A stretch of DNA of 64,000 bases from Mytilus edulis (Eukaryota; Mollusca; Bivalvia; Mytilida; Mytilidae): NCBI RefSeq assembly GCF_963676685.1, contig NC_092355.1:60857613-60921612 (forward strand), given 5' to 3'. The notes beneath the pieces were generated by a model. That model worked only from the letters and a program-made list of their open reading frames with translations, made no database searches and had not been told where the DNA came from. The position numbers and the translations under genes are program-made. Shown here piece by piece: positions 12,688 through 25,637 of the stretch; within the stretch, counting starts at the first letter, position 1; each line of letters starts with the position of its first letter.

Positions 12688-12995
12688 AAAAAAGAAGATG
12701 TGGTATGATTGCCAATGGGACAACACTCCACAAGAGACCAAAATGACACAGAAATTAACATTTATAGGTCACCGTACGGCCTTCAACAATGAGCAAAGCC
12801 CATACCGCATAGTCAGCTATAAAATGCCCCGATATGACAATGTAACCGTGCAAGGGCTGTATAGCCAGTCAAGGTCGTTAAAAACTTCCATTTGTTGTTG
12901 TACAACAATTCAAACGAGAAAACTAACTGCCTTCATTATATAAAAAAAATGAACGAAAAACAAATATGTAACACATAAACAAACGACAACCACTG
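12688..12995 (+). repeat. Mussel interspersed repeat, GATGTGGTATGA family
   Basis: Starts AAGATGTGGTATGATTGCCA and runs through a CACCGTACGGCCTTCAACA segment to an ACAAACGACAACCACTGAA tail. Homologous to 61915-62215; short antisense or partial pieces are at 40640-40690 and 52975-53036. The 150-codon open frame here is not a gene. Confidence 0.8.
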
Positions 12996-13275
12996 AAATA
13001 CAGGCTCCTATATATACAAACCTATATATGTTTTTATTTATTAGATAGATTATTATTTTTTTTTTTTGGATTGTTTTACACAAGTCATTTTTGGTCATTT
13101 ATAGCGTACGTTTCTTATATATAAAAAGCACGTGTTAGAATAAAAGTAATAGGTAATATGGCACCCGCTGTGATCCATAGGCTTTAAGTATTTGAGCTAT
13201 TTCACATACGTCAACATGGACTTTATCGATGGATGAAGCTATACAAAATGTATTAAGCTATATACCGTACTCGCT

Positions 13276-13422
13276 CAGTGGCGGATCTAAGGGGGAGGGG
13301 GAGGGGGTTGGACCCCCCTTTTTTGAGCGATCAATGCATTTGAATGGGGACATGTAGTTGGAACCCCCACCCTTTTGTCCTGGGTTAGGATCCCCCTTTT
13401 TAAAATGGTTGGATCCGCCCTG
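13276..13422. mobile_element. Short MITE-like element, CAGTGGCGGATC ends
   Basis: Begins CAGTGGCGGATCTA and ends TGGATCCGCCCTG. Internal GGGGGAGGGGGAGGGGG faces GACCCCCC and GGATCCCCC. Same organisation as 8033-8185. Confidence 0.7.
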
Positions 13423-13821
13423 CCGCTTTCATAACACTTATTTTTAACATACTGAATATTATGATGTTCTTACTTTCAGTTCATGTCCTGATAAAAATTT
13501 AACACATCCAGTACAGAAAGAAGTGTTTCAATGAAAGTTTTCGTGTTTTTCTTGGCAATAATGATCTTGGAATGACATTATACAGGTTTAAAAAAGCTCA
13601 AAAACTTTCATAGTGGACAGTGGTCATTTCATCTGAAGTTTCACTGTTCAGATCGTAAAATTATTGCACAGGTACAATGCATAACAATGGAAATAAACCT
13701 GTTCAACAACTTTAAGAAGCCGAAAAAGAAAGTCGAATAATGAAGCCCGTAAACAATACTTTTTAAATCTGAGCAAATTGAAGATTATGTTATATATTTT
13801 ACAATAATCACATTCGCAGAA

Positions 13822-13843
13822 CCCCCCCCCCCCCCCCCCCCCC
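13822..13843 (+). repeat. Poly-C tract (22 C)
   Basis: Uninterrupted run of C after TTCGCAGAA. Its length is likely polymorphic or assembly-sensitive. Confidence 0.95.
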
Positions 13844-14024
13844 ATATATTTTGAGAATCCCAGACACTATATTAGTTGACAGTTTTTCCACTAATTCCAC
13901 GTGTTTTCCGGTTGTAGTAAACTCGTAGTAGCCCACAATGCATTGTAGCTCATTGAGTCGATTGGTCAGTTTTTCAAGGCCGTAAATATATTCTGACGTA
14001 AATAAATCTAGAGTTCTCACCTGT

Positions 14025-14250
14025 GTAATGATTCATTAGGTGAAAAATTGTGTTGTTGATAATGATCATACGAAGTACAAAGGGCTGAAATGAGTGTTGC
14101 TACGGATTTTACATAAATAGTATGATACTATTTGCACTTTGTCTTCATCGTCAGACTGATTGTATCACTCCAGTAAGATGTAGACATTTTATTATCATAT
14201 AACGTGATGTCGCAAGAGCTCCTCACAATCTGTTGATGTTTCCCCACATG
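14025..14250 (+). repeat. Diverged duplicate, partner of 15035-15245
   Basis: Both copies share the order ...ACTTTGTCTWC..CGYCAGWCTGATT...TCACYCCAGTAAGATRTAGAC...ATAACGTGATGTC...CCTCACAATCTGTT, offset ~1 kb. With 11300/14775 this points to an old segmental duplication in the 11-15 kb region. Confidence 0.55.
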
Positions 14251-14774
14251 GATCATTTAATATCTTTATTGAAAAGTCGAAATGATCTAAATCATAACAG
14301 GAGGGAACATTTTTCACATTTTATCGAATTTTAACATGAACCAACAAAAAAGCCCAATTAAAAATAAATAGATTCTAAAATATAAAATGCCCTTAGATCT
14401 CTTTATCGAACAGCTAGCATGCCTTAATACTTCTAACATGCTCAGGTATGTTTGCATTGAACATACTGAATAGGGGTAAGTGTTGTACGTAGTAACTTTG
14501 TTTTCTTTTAAATATATGCCTGTATACAATAACAAACTGGACAGTACTACGTCAGATACAATATGATATGTGTTATATATTACAAACAATCAAAGGGGCA
14601 TTAGCTATAATTAAGACAAAAATAAAAAATCTAATTTATTTCTCCTAATTATCCATAAAAAAGAATATTGAAATAATTTTCGACATTGCAAGACAGATAT
14701 CAATATGATACTTGACGTTCAAATAAGTCGGTTTTGTTGATTCACTCATAAGACGCTAGAACAAAACCCATCAG

Positions 14775-15245
14775 TGATGTTATTTTGCCTTGCAAGTCCG
14801 CATGCATTCAACATTGTATTTTGTTAACTTTGTTAGAGATATGTTGCGCTGTCAGCTGTAAAGAATGAAACTAGGGGAGGCAGCAGCAGTATACTAACAT
14901 AGATGATGCCAGCAGGAAATACACCCATCGAATAAATGGCCAAGGTTCACATATCAATGTAGATTATTTGAACGTCAAGTATCATGTTTATTACATCAAA
15001 CACATTGACTTACCTTATAATAGTTATAAGTCTATTGATGAAGCATTACTTTTTTAATGATAATACGATGTATAGAGTGCTAAAGTGGAAGTTGCTACTT
15101 GATTTCACATATGGGTATGATTATATTATTTGAACTTTGTCTACTTCGCCAGTCTGATTAAGTCACCCCAGTAAGATATAGACTGTTTATTGTCATCGTT
15201 GTTATAACGTGATGTCTAAAGATATCCTCACAATCTGTTTATTTT
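14775..15245 (+). repeat. Diverged duplicates (second copies of 11300-11610 and 14025-14250)
   Basis: 14775-15030 matches 11300-11610 and 15035-15245 matches 14025-14250. No intact coding frame spans either part. Confidence 0.5.
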
Positions 15246-15414
15246 ATTTTCAGATAGAAGCATTACGTATCATACGGAAAACCTTTTAAATATTCATATT
15301 TTGTTTATCTTAGTCCTGTGTTTTATTTCAGATACTCTACATAAAATGTAAAGCAGTAAACTGAACTACATACAACGAGATCACGTATATCAGATTGAAT
15401 GAATTGATAACATA

Positions 15415-15560
15415 ACATCATCATCAGAATCACGAGAATCATCATGATCATGAGAAACATCAAAATCAAAAACATCAGAATCATCAAACTCATTAAAATC
15501 AAAAGCATGAGAATCATTAAAATTAGTATGATCAGAATCAGAACAATCGTCTTCCTTATT
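15415..15560. repeat. Degenerate ATC/ATGA-rich microsatellite
   Basis: Repeated ATCAT, ATCAAAATCA and ATGAGAATCAT words. They produce Ile/Met-rich open frames on both strands that are not genes. Confidence 0.8.
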
Positions 15561-15824
15561 GTCTTTAGATTCATTAAATTTATAATGAAAATAGATACTA
15601 GTTTGAATAAATGTTCATGCACTCATCTTTAAATTATATGCATTTAAACTTCTCTTGTTTTAACTGGATGACGTCATTACGAGTTTGTTAAACGTTATGG
15701 TATATCTGTTGACGAAGGATGTTCCAATCGTCGTTATCACAATTCTGTCCTCATTTCCCCAGATCTGATCTAACAATTTGAAACTAGACTTACACTAGTT
15801 TTTTTACTTACATGAACAACATGA

Positions 15825-16020
15825 CGGGTGGCACATGTAGAGCAGCATCTACGTACCCTTCCAGAGCACCTGAGATCACCGCCGGTTTTTCGTTGGGTTC
15901 GTGTTGCTCAGTCTCTAGTTTTCTATGTTCTGTTTGTATTCTGTTGTTGTGTCTTTTTGTCTTTTTCTCCTTTTTTGTCTTTTTTTTTGTTTCTGTCACC
16001 TCTCTATTATAGTACAAATA
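15825..16020 (+). repeat. Fragment related to a Penelope-like element 3' region
   Basis: GGTGGCACATGTAGAGCAGC, ACCCTTCCAGAGCACCTGAGA, GGGTTCGTGTTGCTCAGT and TTTTCTATGTTCTG parallel the complement of 58179-58400. A degenerate polypyrimidine end follows. Confidence 0.55.
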
Positions 16021-16129
16021 GAACAGAACTAACATTTATAGCATCTAGATCAGACATCTTTACTATCGGATGATAAACCAATTTGGGACTCTTATGACAC
16101 ACTTTAACTTGAAAATTTTGGAAGGGGGT

Positions 16130-16765
16130 CAAGTGAGCTTTTCTCATCACTTGGCGACCGTCGTCCGTCGTCGTTAGTTGTCGTCCGTTAACTTTTACAA
16201 AAATCTTCTCCTCTGAAACTACTCGGCCAAATTGAACAACACTTGGCCTAAGTCATCCTTATAGTATCTTATTGAAAACAATGTACCCAAAGACACAGCC
16301 AACCAACCAAGATGGCCGCCATGGCAAAAAATAGAACATAGAAGTGAAATGTAGATTTTGGCTTATATCTCTGAAACCAAAGCATTAAGAGCAGATCTGA
16401 TATGGTGTAAAATTGTTCATCTGTTCAAGAAATTTCCAGAAAAATCAAACAACATGTTGTTGGGCTGCAGTCCCTGAATTAATAGTTTTTAGGATATCTT
16501 GCAGTTTTTTGTTATTTCCTTCAATATTATTATATATAGAGATAATCTGTAAACAGCAAGAATGTTCAGTAAAGTAAGATCTACAAATTACAATGAATTA
16601 GTCAAAATGATAAAAATTGTTAATTGATCATTTTTTTTAAAAACTGACAAGTAAAATTAAACTTAGCCAAATTCTTTGAGTATCTTGACTGAAAAAAAAT
16701 ATCTGATGACGCTGCCCTACAACCAACATGGTCACCATGGGTAAAAGTAGAACATATAATATAGG
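16130..16765 (-). repeat. R1 repeat, inverted diverged copy
   Basis: Read on the minus strand it shows the R1 order: GATGTTCTATTTT, GCCAT/GGCGGCCATCTTGG, GTTTCAGAGGAGAAGATTTT, a GACGAC-rich run, CAAGTGATGAGAAAAGCTCACTTG. The terminal hairpin is cut short after the first arm. Confidence 0.75.
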
Positions 16766-19535
16766 TGTTAACCATAGAAGTTAAGGGGGAAATGTAAAAT
16801 TAACAATTTCAAAACTTGAAACTAATTTTAGTAATGATAAGTGGTCTTCATTAACTATTGTAAGACAGCAATGGGATGACTTAGATATTTGTCTTTGAGG
16901 GGATGCAATTTTTTCACGGGTTGGGGATGGGGTGCTAATAACTCCCCCATTTTCAGAATTATTCAGTGATACTTTTTTTCTAAAAAACATTGTTATATCT
17001 TTTTTTCAGCATACTTACTTCGGATGAATGCAACCAAGACTGGACAGGTTAGTCAGGGTCAAGACCCTTGTCCAAATTCTTTTTCAAAGTTTTAAAAAAA
17101 CATGTAAAGGCATTTCCAGCATTATACAGGACCTGGGTGAAATAAATTTTGGAGTAGAAGAAAGGTAATTTTGCTTTTTTTCTTAATTATTTTGAATACC
17201 ATTATAGATTTAGATATACGATAAACAGCAAAGCTATCAAGCAAAAAATTAAAAATTAAAACAAACCTGGCCTAGTATTAGAGTAATTTTTATGATTTTA
17301 TCCGTATTTTACATGATTTCCAAAACCGCAGCAGAAACCGCTGAACTACACAGGCTTTTGAGAGTCTCTAGTAGTATAACCTTGACAAAAATAATTTAAT
17401 TTTGCTAAAAATTTTCATATAAAAAAACAGGACAACATTACAATTACAAACACATACTTTGGTTGGAACAGAATAAACGAAAAATGCTTTAATCCAGAAA
17501 CAAGTCAATAATTATTATAATTCTATTTCAATTGATGTTTACTTTAGATAGACAAATTAAAGTTTGTTCTGGGAGTCAAACATGCTAGGCGATACTTATA
17601 CACTACAAAGCATAAAATATATGTTTATTATAATACTTGATAGATAGTTGAAACGTTATTCCACACAGTACACGTTGTTTTCATTTTTTTGGAAGCTGCA
17701 TTCCCTATGGTCTATTTTGGATTCTTTCGTTGTTGTGAATTTATAGTACTATATCCTTTCGATACAGAATTATGATTCATCTGGATTAAGTGTTGATACA
17801 TTAGAAGGCATCTTTAACAGACACCTTCCGCAAAGGTATTTAAATTATTGTATATGCATGGGTAAACCATACGTCGAGTCTTAAATGCAGAATGTTACGT
17901 GGAATTTTGTAATAAGGAGTTGAAGATGAGTGGAGAAAAACGAACTTTCTTCGTCATGGAGATTGGGAAGGAATAATCAAGAAACTACACTGTACCTAAC
18001 TTTTTCTTTTAAAATGATACTTTCAGGACCCGAAAACAATAATGTTTCACGGCTACAACATGCACATAGGAGCTGCTACCATGGAAGGATACACAGAATG
18101 AATATTATCTTATTTAGAAATTCGGACGACGGATTTCAAAGTGTTATATCAGCGTATCTTTAACAACCAATTATAAGGCAGAACCGCAATAGTTCAGTGA
18201 CTGTTCAGTGCTGACATATTGTATAAGGTCATAATAATCCTCACAAGTCATGCTATTAACTTCATAACTTGTTATTCGTATGGTGTAGTGTTGGAGCATT
18301 GTAATATCCGAACGTGTCTATAGTCTGATAATTACATTTGGATGTTTAGCATCTTTTCTTTGTTAACGCCAAAATTCTCAGCTACATCCTTATCAGGTTC
18401 AGGTTTTATTCAATGTTACAGGGGTATAAGTATCCCTAATATACCTACATTAGAGTCATTCTTTGGAAGAATTCAACAAGACGATACCAAATTTGCAATG
18501 AAATTTGCTTCAAGGCATAAAATTATGACCTGAGTAAGGTCATGTATTTCCCGAATGAAATGCAAACTTTAATTTACTGTAACATTTAATTCGGTCGATA
18601 GTTATCGTGTGTTGTTGCCAACTGATGGTTTACTTTTAAATTTTTCATATTTGTTGTTTTAAGGCAGTAACAATACTTCCTTTCTTTCGTCTGTAGCATT
18701 TTGAAAATCCTATTGATTCACATTGTTTTGGAAATAATACTTTGACTTATACATGGAAGTTTGTTTTTCGCGTTACATCAGTGTGCATCACAATTTCGTT
18801 TTCCTTTGATCCCAGTTCTATTTTTACAATTTTATACTCTTTTTCTCTACTCTATCTAATGATGAATTGACTCAATATTTTTTTTTCTATAGAAAAAATA
18901 CGTACTTTTTAAATGGGGAGTGAAAAGTTGCATTGACAGACAAAAGTGAAAAAACGATATATTTGTTTTTTCCAGAGATACAAATGCCTTGAAAAATGTT
19001 GAAAAAACAATAAAGCATTCCCCTTTCATAAACAAAGTTGATAAAAGTACAATAACTAACTTATCAAATAAAGTTTGTTCATACACCGAAACAATTCGTG
19101 TCTTTCTTTGTGCAGTTACAGAAATATTTCTATAATTGTAACTGAACAATGATTCCTTAAGTTTATATCTAGAATAATTATAGAGTTGTAGTACACATAA
19201 CAAAATGAGCCGTAGGGTGTATTAAAACCTGATTGTAATCAGAAAAGAATATTTCACATTATTTTTCTCGGTAAAATAGGATGGAAATACTACAAATCTT
19301 TGCAGAAAATAATATTTGTTGACGTAATATAAGTCAGATAATGCATATTTATAGGTTCTTTCCTGTCGTGTCACCCGCCTCGGGGCGTCAGGATTGTTTA
19401 TTTGAACAATACTGACGTCCCTCGGTATGTTATACTTCAAGAAAAACTTTTAAAATATGCATTTTCCATAACATATTTCATTGTGTCTATCTTAGTTATA
19501 ATGTAAAGAAGATTTCTTTTGCATGCACATTTACA
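16766..19535. other. Gene-free stretch
   Basis: Several open frames of 60-115 codons, none with recognisable domains or splice context. I see no supported gene or array. Confidence 0.4.
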
Positions 19536-21432
19536 ATCGTGTCAATCGGACATAATACAATCCAATAGATATTTGATAAATGTAGAGTTCGTAACAAGTT
19601 ATAGTACATTCCATTAGATACTTCATTTACTTAGCACTATACAATAAGAATTCGTAACAAGACAGAACACAATTCAATAGATACTTCATTTACTTAGCAC
19701 TATACAATAAGAATTCGTAACAAGACAGAACACAATCCAATAGATACTTGATAAATGTAGAATCCGTAACAAGTTATAGTACATTCCATTAGATACTTCA
19801 TTTACTTAGCACTATACAATAAGAATTCGTAACAAGACAGAACACAATCCAATAGATACTTCATTTACTTAGCACTATACAATAAGAATTCGTAACGAGA
19901 CAGAACACAGTCCAATAGATACTTGATCAATGTAGAGTTCGTAACAAGTTATAGTACATTCCATTAGATACTTCATTTACTTACCACTATGCAATAAGAA
20001 TTCGTAACAAGACAGAACACAATCCAATAGATACTTGATCAATGTAGAGTTCGTAACAAGTTATAGTACAGATTTGTAACAAGACATAATACAATCTAGT
20101 AGATTTCTGATTAACATAGCACTATGCAATCAGAATTCGTTACAAAACATAATACAATCTGATAGATATTTGATTAACTTAGCACTATGCAATTAGAATT
20201 CGTAACAAGACATAATACAATCCAATAGATATTTGATAAATGTAGAGTTCGTAACAAGTTATAAAACATTCCGTTAGATACTTCATTTACTTAGCACTAT
20301 GCAATAAGAATTCGTAACAAGACAGAACACAGTCCAATAAATATTTGATTAACTTAGCACTATGCAATCAGAATTCGTAACAAGATATAATACAATCCGA
20401 TAGATATTTGATTAACTTAGCACTATGCAATTAAGCTCGTAATAAGACATTATACAATCCGATAGATATTTGAGTAACTTAGCACTATACAATCAGAATT
20501 CGTAACAAGACATAATACGATCCGATAGATATTTGAGTAACTTAGCACTATGCAACTATAACTCGTAAGAAGACATTATACAATCCGATAGATATTTGAT
20601 TAACTTAGCACTATGCAAGTATAATTCATGACAAGACATAATACGATCCAAAAGATATTTGATTAACTTAGTACTATGCAATTAGAATTCGTCACAAGAT
20701 ATAATACGATCTGACATAATTTTGATTAACCTAGCACTATGCAATCAGAATTCGTAACAAGACATAATACAATCCGATAGATATTTGAGTAACTTAGCAC
20801 TATGCAAGTATAATTCATGACAAGACAAATACAATCCGATAGATATTTGAGTAACTTAGCACTATGCAAGTATAATTCATGACAAGACATAATACGATCC
20901 AAAAGATATTTGATTAACTTAGTACTATGCAATTATAACTCGTAAGAAGACATTATACAATCCGATAGATATTTGATTAACTTAGCACTATGCAAGTATA
21001 ATTCATGCCAAGACATAATACGATCCAAAAGATATTTGATTAACTTAGTACTATGCAATTAGAACTCGTAACAAGACATTATACAATCCGAAAGATATTT
21101 GATTATCATCGCACTATGCAATCAGAATTCGTCACATGACATAATACAATCCGATAGATATTTGATTAACCTAGCACTATGCAATAAGAATTTTTAACGA
21201 GACATAATACGATCCGATAAATATTTGATTAACTTAGCACTATGCAATTAGAATTCGTAACAAGACATAAAACGTTCCGATAGATATTTGATTAACCTAG
21301 CACTATGCAATAAGAATTTTTAACGAGACATAATACAATCCGATAAATATTTGATTAACTTAGCAATATGCAATTAGAATTCGTAACAAGACATAATACA
21401 ACCCGATAGATATTTGATTAACTCAGCACTGT

Positions 21433-22341
21433 GACGGCGTGCACAAAGTTGACGGCAACTGTAAAATGCGCGTTTTAAAAAGTTCTATACAACCGTGTTT
21501 AAAATATTTCTGAATAAGAATAAGAATAAGAAATTTTTTATGATAAAATGATGAATGCATGCCATTAAAATCCACATTACTAGTAAGGTAAATTAAAATT
21601 TAATCTATAAAGCATGAAACGGACATATAGAAAACGGCAAAAAATACAGTGTAACTTGTAACATTAAATAAGTATAAATAAGAGTTTTTGACCTAAAACT
21701 TATACAAATTCAACATATTTTTCTGCATTTTCGTATAATAGAACTGTTCGGATTCGGACTCGGACATCACACTAAATTCATTGCAAAAAAAATCAAAAAA
21801 GATCACGGTGGATAAGTCTGGAATGATCTTCGTTATGTGTAAGAAGTAGTAATTTGGAAGGACTAATAATCGAAATGGAAGAATCGGCAAGAAAAATATG
21901 TAATTGCAATCTTTTTATTTTCAAAATAACATGGTATTCCAAATGTGCATAACCAGAGGTTTAAAATTATCTTCAAAATATGAATGATTCGATAGTCCAG
22001 ACTGAACACCTGATTTTTTTAATGTCCAGCTATTATGTTACAATTTAAAGACGTTTTAACGCTATTTTCTGAAAGAGGTCCACGACATAATCGCTAATCA
22101 TTTCCATTTCTCTGCTCTGAGCACATATTTATCTATATTTCCAGAATCTAGATAAATATTGCTGCACTTTTTTGTTCGAAAGAAAAAAAGAAATATGTTG
22201 AACGTAAATATTTAAAGTTATGTGATAAACTAAGTGTCCAGTGTTTTTGTTACGCGCTTTTGGGGGAAAATGCCGACGTCGCAAATGATTTTAGTACTTT
22301 GAAGACGTTACGTTTGTGGACTCAGCTTTGTGCACGCCGTC
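21433..22341. mobile_element. Non-autonomous DNA element inserted in the satellite
   Basis: Perfect 16-bp terminal inverted repeats GACGGCGTGCACAAAG / CTTTGTGCACGCCGTC enclose 909 bp. The flanking satellite resumes exactly (AGCAC-TGT | element | TAT-GCAATC), compatible with a 3-bp target duplication TAT with one later change. No transposase ORF; the largest frame is about 65 codons. Confidence 0.8.
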
Positions 22342-22600
22342 TATGCAATCAGAATTCGTAACAAGACATAATACAATCCGATAGAAATTTGTTTAACTTA
22401 GCACCTTGCAATTAAGCTCGTAATAAGACATAATACAACCCGATAGATATTTGATTAACCGTACACTATGCAATCAAAATTCGCAACAAGACATAATACA
22501 ACCCGATAGATATTTGATTAACTCAGCACTATGCAATCAGAATTCGCAACAAGACATAATACAATCCGATAGAAATTTGTTTAACTTAGCACTATGCAAT

Positions 22601-23772
22601 TGTAACGTGTAACCGGGCGATCAATGGATCCGTATCTGAATAAATCAGGATTTCAAGTGTTCAACTCATTTTTTTCACCACAAGAAGTTGTCCTATCGAA
22701 TTAACACACCCTTAAATGAATTCACAATGTCAAATATATACGCCACACAATGCACATTAATCAAAATGCCGGGTGAAGTACCTCATTCACAATGCACAGA
22801 CACAATGTTTCATAACAGAATATATACACAATGTCACTATGCAATCACTATGCAACATGTATCAGACCGATTTATTCACAATGGCACTAACAGATTATTA
22901 TGCAACATGCATACGGCCCTTTATTACACCATGTCACCAACAGATTACTTTGCAACATGCATCAAGTAAGTATTACGCAAAACGTATGAACACAAAATCA
23001 CATATATACAACTTCTATTTACAACGTCCACCAATATGTAGTATCACCTTGTTAGTCTGCAACTAACCACAATAACACAATGCAACAATTACACTAGCAC
23101 AATGTTTCAATTCACAAGGAATATATATATATAACACAGCTGAACTCACGCACTAACTATCCTTTTGAGTTCCCACACAATGAATATTATCCTACTGGTA
23201 ACGTTTAACACAGTGCACTTTCACTAATACACTTCCACAATATAACAACTTGCAACACCAGCAAGTAAACACCTTGTATTCTCACTAATATAAATCAATG
23301 AAGTATTCACACTTCCACATAGTACAACTTGCAACACCAGCAAGTATACACCTTGTATTCTCATTAATACAATAACCACTTATATATATCAGATTCACTT
23401 TATACATTGTATCACAATCACTATTGCAATATCCACATATAAATCCGAACACTATTTATATATCCTTTGGAATCACTTAATTCACTCTACTTACCAGTTG
23501 GAAAATAATCCCTGATGTTATCACTTCAACGGTCCACATATAACTGACAAAGTTTCTCTGTCTTGAGCTGGCTTATATACTACCATATGGAACGGTCCAT
23601 TATACGTGAAGGGGTGAAAATCAAGATTATACCAATTTTAGGGGTGTTTTTAGTAATAGATGGTGCTCCAACTATGGAGAAACTTGTATACATATAGAAG
23701 CACAATTAAAAAGGAAAGACAACTGGAATTTCACATCGAAATAAATAAACTATGACCAATTTTTGTTATACA
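22601..23772. mobile_element. Insertion with TGTAAC...GTTATACA ends (possible solo LTR)
   Basis: 1,172 bp begin TGTAACGTGTAACCGG and end TTTTTGTTATACA, with satellite on both sides. TG...CA ends with a short inverted TGTAAC/GTTA(TA)CA match LTR termini. A TATA-like GCTTATATACTACC lies about 200 bp before the end. It holds many CACAATG words and a ~80-bp direct repeat around AACTTGCAACACCAGCAAGT (23245, 23328). The expected 4-6 bp target duplication is unclear, so a non-LTR identity stays possible. Confidence 0.5.
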
Positions 23773-23836
23773 ATTAAGCTCGTAATAAGACATAATACAA
23801 CCCGATAGATATTTGATTAACCGTACACTATGCAAT

Positions 23837-25435
23837 GGTTCATGACAATCCCATAGGCTTAACATAGATAGCTAGAGCAATTCTCACAATCAATGACCTT
23901 AACATTTCAGTGAATGTAAGGATCATTAAATATTATATATCAAGAAGTTCAATATTATAGGTACAATTTTGTTAAATATTTGTGTATTATCGAATGAGTA
24001 TGGCAGTTACATGAATACATAATGTCAAGTATATTATACTTCAAATTTGTTTACTTATCTCCTAACCCACTGAGATAAACGATAGTTTAACACAACATTT
24101 GTTTTATCAGTTGTTATATTTACAATGTTTTAATCTTCGTGCGAAATTACTGACTGCTAGACAATTAAGAATTTAATGCTTCATATCTCAATTGAGATAC
24201 GCATTGCAATTATAGAATCTACAATTGTTAATTGACGCTAACCAAGTTGATTAATGTACTAGGGTGTTAATGTCTTTTCTTTTTGATTGTGTTTTGTTCA
24301 TTTTGTTAATCATTTTGTTCATTTTCACAACAACAAACATTTCCTCGTCCAATTTTTTCATCACCTTTTACCAAATGTGGTAGACAATGCGATTGGGTAC
24401 CCCCGAAACTAAGTATAGATACAGCATATGAAGCAAGTTCATTCCTGTCAGTGATTTAACGGAAAGTATTGCAGAAAAAATGGACACAGTTCCTCGCCTT
24501 AAGAAAAATATATCACATATTTTGATCATCTTGGCAGTCAAGAAATATCAAAACATAATAATGAAGATTACTACTAGGAGAATCAAATATATTACAAAGT
24601 TTTATTCATGTATAAAAAGTTAAATCACAAAAATAAAAAAACTCTGCGGTAAATTAAAAACGGGAAGTCCATTACTAACTGGCAAAATCAAAAGCTCAAA
24701 TCTAGCAAACGTATTTATAACAACTATCATATTCCCTACTTGGTACAGGAATTTTCTTTTGTAGAAAATGGTGGATTAAAACCTGGTTTTATAGCTAGCT
24801 AAACCACCCATTTGTGTGACAGTCGCATAACATTCCACTATATTGACAACACTGTGTGAACAAAACAAACAGACATAATATATTTTGTAGGTAAAAATGT
24901 CAAAATAGGGATACACTAGTCAACACGATTTTAAAATGTTAATCAATATAATAAAAACAAACAAATATGCAATGATTGTCCCGGCAACATTAAAATGTCA
25001 TAGAATGTGTGACAGTTCTCGTTTTTTTAACTTATTGACTATGTAACAATTGCAATGGGTGTCGACCGTGAGGAAAACCAACAACGCATAACACACTAAT
25101 ATAGATTTCTAAAGTTTTATATATCATAACTAATGATAATCATTGTTGTCACTGATTGTTTGAATTCATCGAAAATGACCGCCTTATTTAACATTGAATA
25201 AGTTTAAAGTATGATAGCGAATACTATTCTTTATCACTTAAATCATAAAAATACTCGAATTATCTAGATTTTCATGTGGAGATGATATGTCAACTGTTAC
25301 CATTTTTTCTCACTTTTACATATTTGGCTCGCGCATACTATATCAAAATTTGACTTTTCAAATGGTCGTTTAAGATAAACTTTATCATTCTATAGTTCAA
25401 TTATGCTGACAGCAATGTTTGCATTCCCAATATCT
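23837..25435. other. Gene-free stretch with a family D repeat copy at about 24600-24850
   Basis: The 24600-24850 part shares 'GGGAAGTCCATTACTAACTGG', 'AAAATGGTGGATTAAAACC' and 'GCTAGCTAAACCACCC' with 43440-43620. The remainder shows no gene. Confidence 0.5.
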
Positions 25436-25637
25436 GATTGTAGATAATTACATTTAACTATTAAACAATCTGTGTGAAACACCATGATATCAGTACTGTT
25501 TTGACTACCGTCTTGTAAATATACTTTGGATGTATTGATTGTAGATAATTGCATTCAACTATTAAACAATCTGTGTGAAACACCATGATATCAGTACTGT
25601 TTTGACTTCCGTCTTGTAAATATTCTTTGGATGTTTT
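25436..25637 (+). repeat. 101-bp tandem duplication, two copies
   Basis: GATTGTAGATAATTRCATTY...TCTTTGGATGT(A/T)TTGAT occurs at 25436 and 25537 with only a few differences, indicating a recent duplication. Confidence 0.9.

Larger units (their letters stand above)
19536..23836. repeat. ~62-bp satellite array, split by two insertions
   Basis: The monomer contains GAATTCGTAACAAGACATAA, TACAATCCGATAGATATTTG and TTAACTTAGCACTATGCAAT; the period is 62-63 bp. The first part (19.5-20.1 kb) has a higher-order period of 175 bp that alternates a GTAACAAGTTATAGTAC variant with normal monomers. Most monomers carry an EcoRI site (GAATTC). The array is interrupted at 21433-22341 and 22601-23772 and ends after one more monomer. 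Confidence 0.92.

Noticed and set aside
12491..12943. 150-codon plus-strand frame
   Set aside because: Spans half of a fold-back element and half of a GATGTGGTATGA repeat; no domain.
15812..16073. Overlapping hydrophobic frames that look like a membrane protein
   Set aside because: They fall on a polypyrimidine-rich remnant of a Penelope-like 3' region.
17930..18533. Frames of 77 and 63 codons that might be small genes
   Set aside because: No recognisable motif, no splice signals and composition like the flanks.
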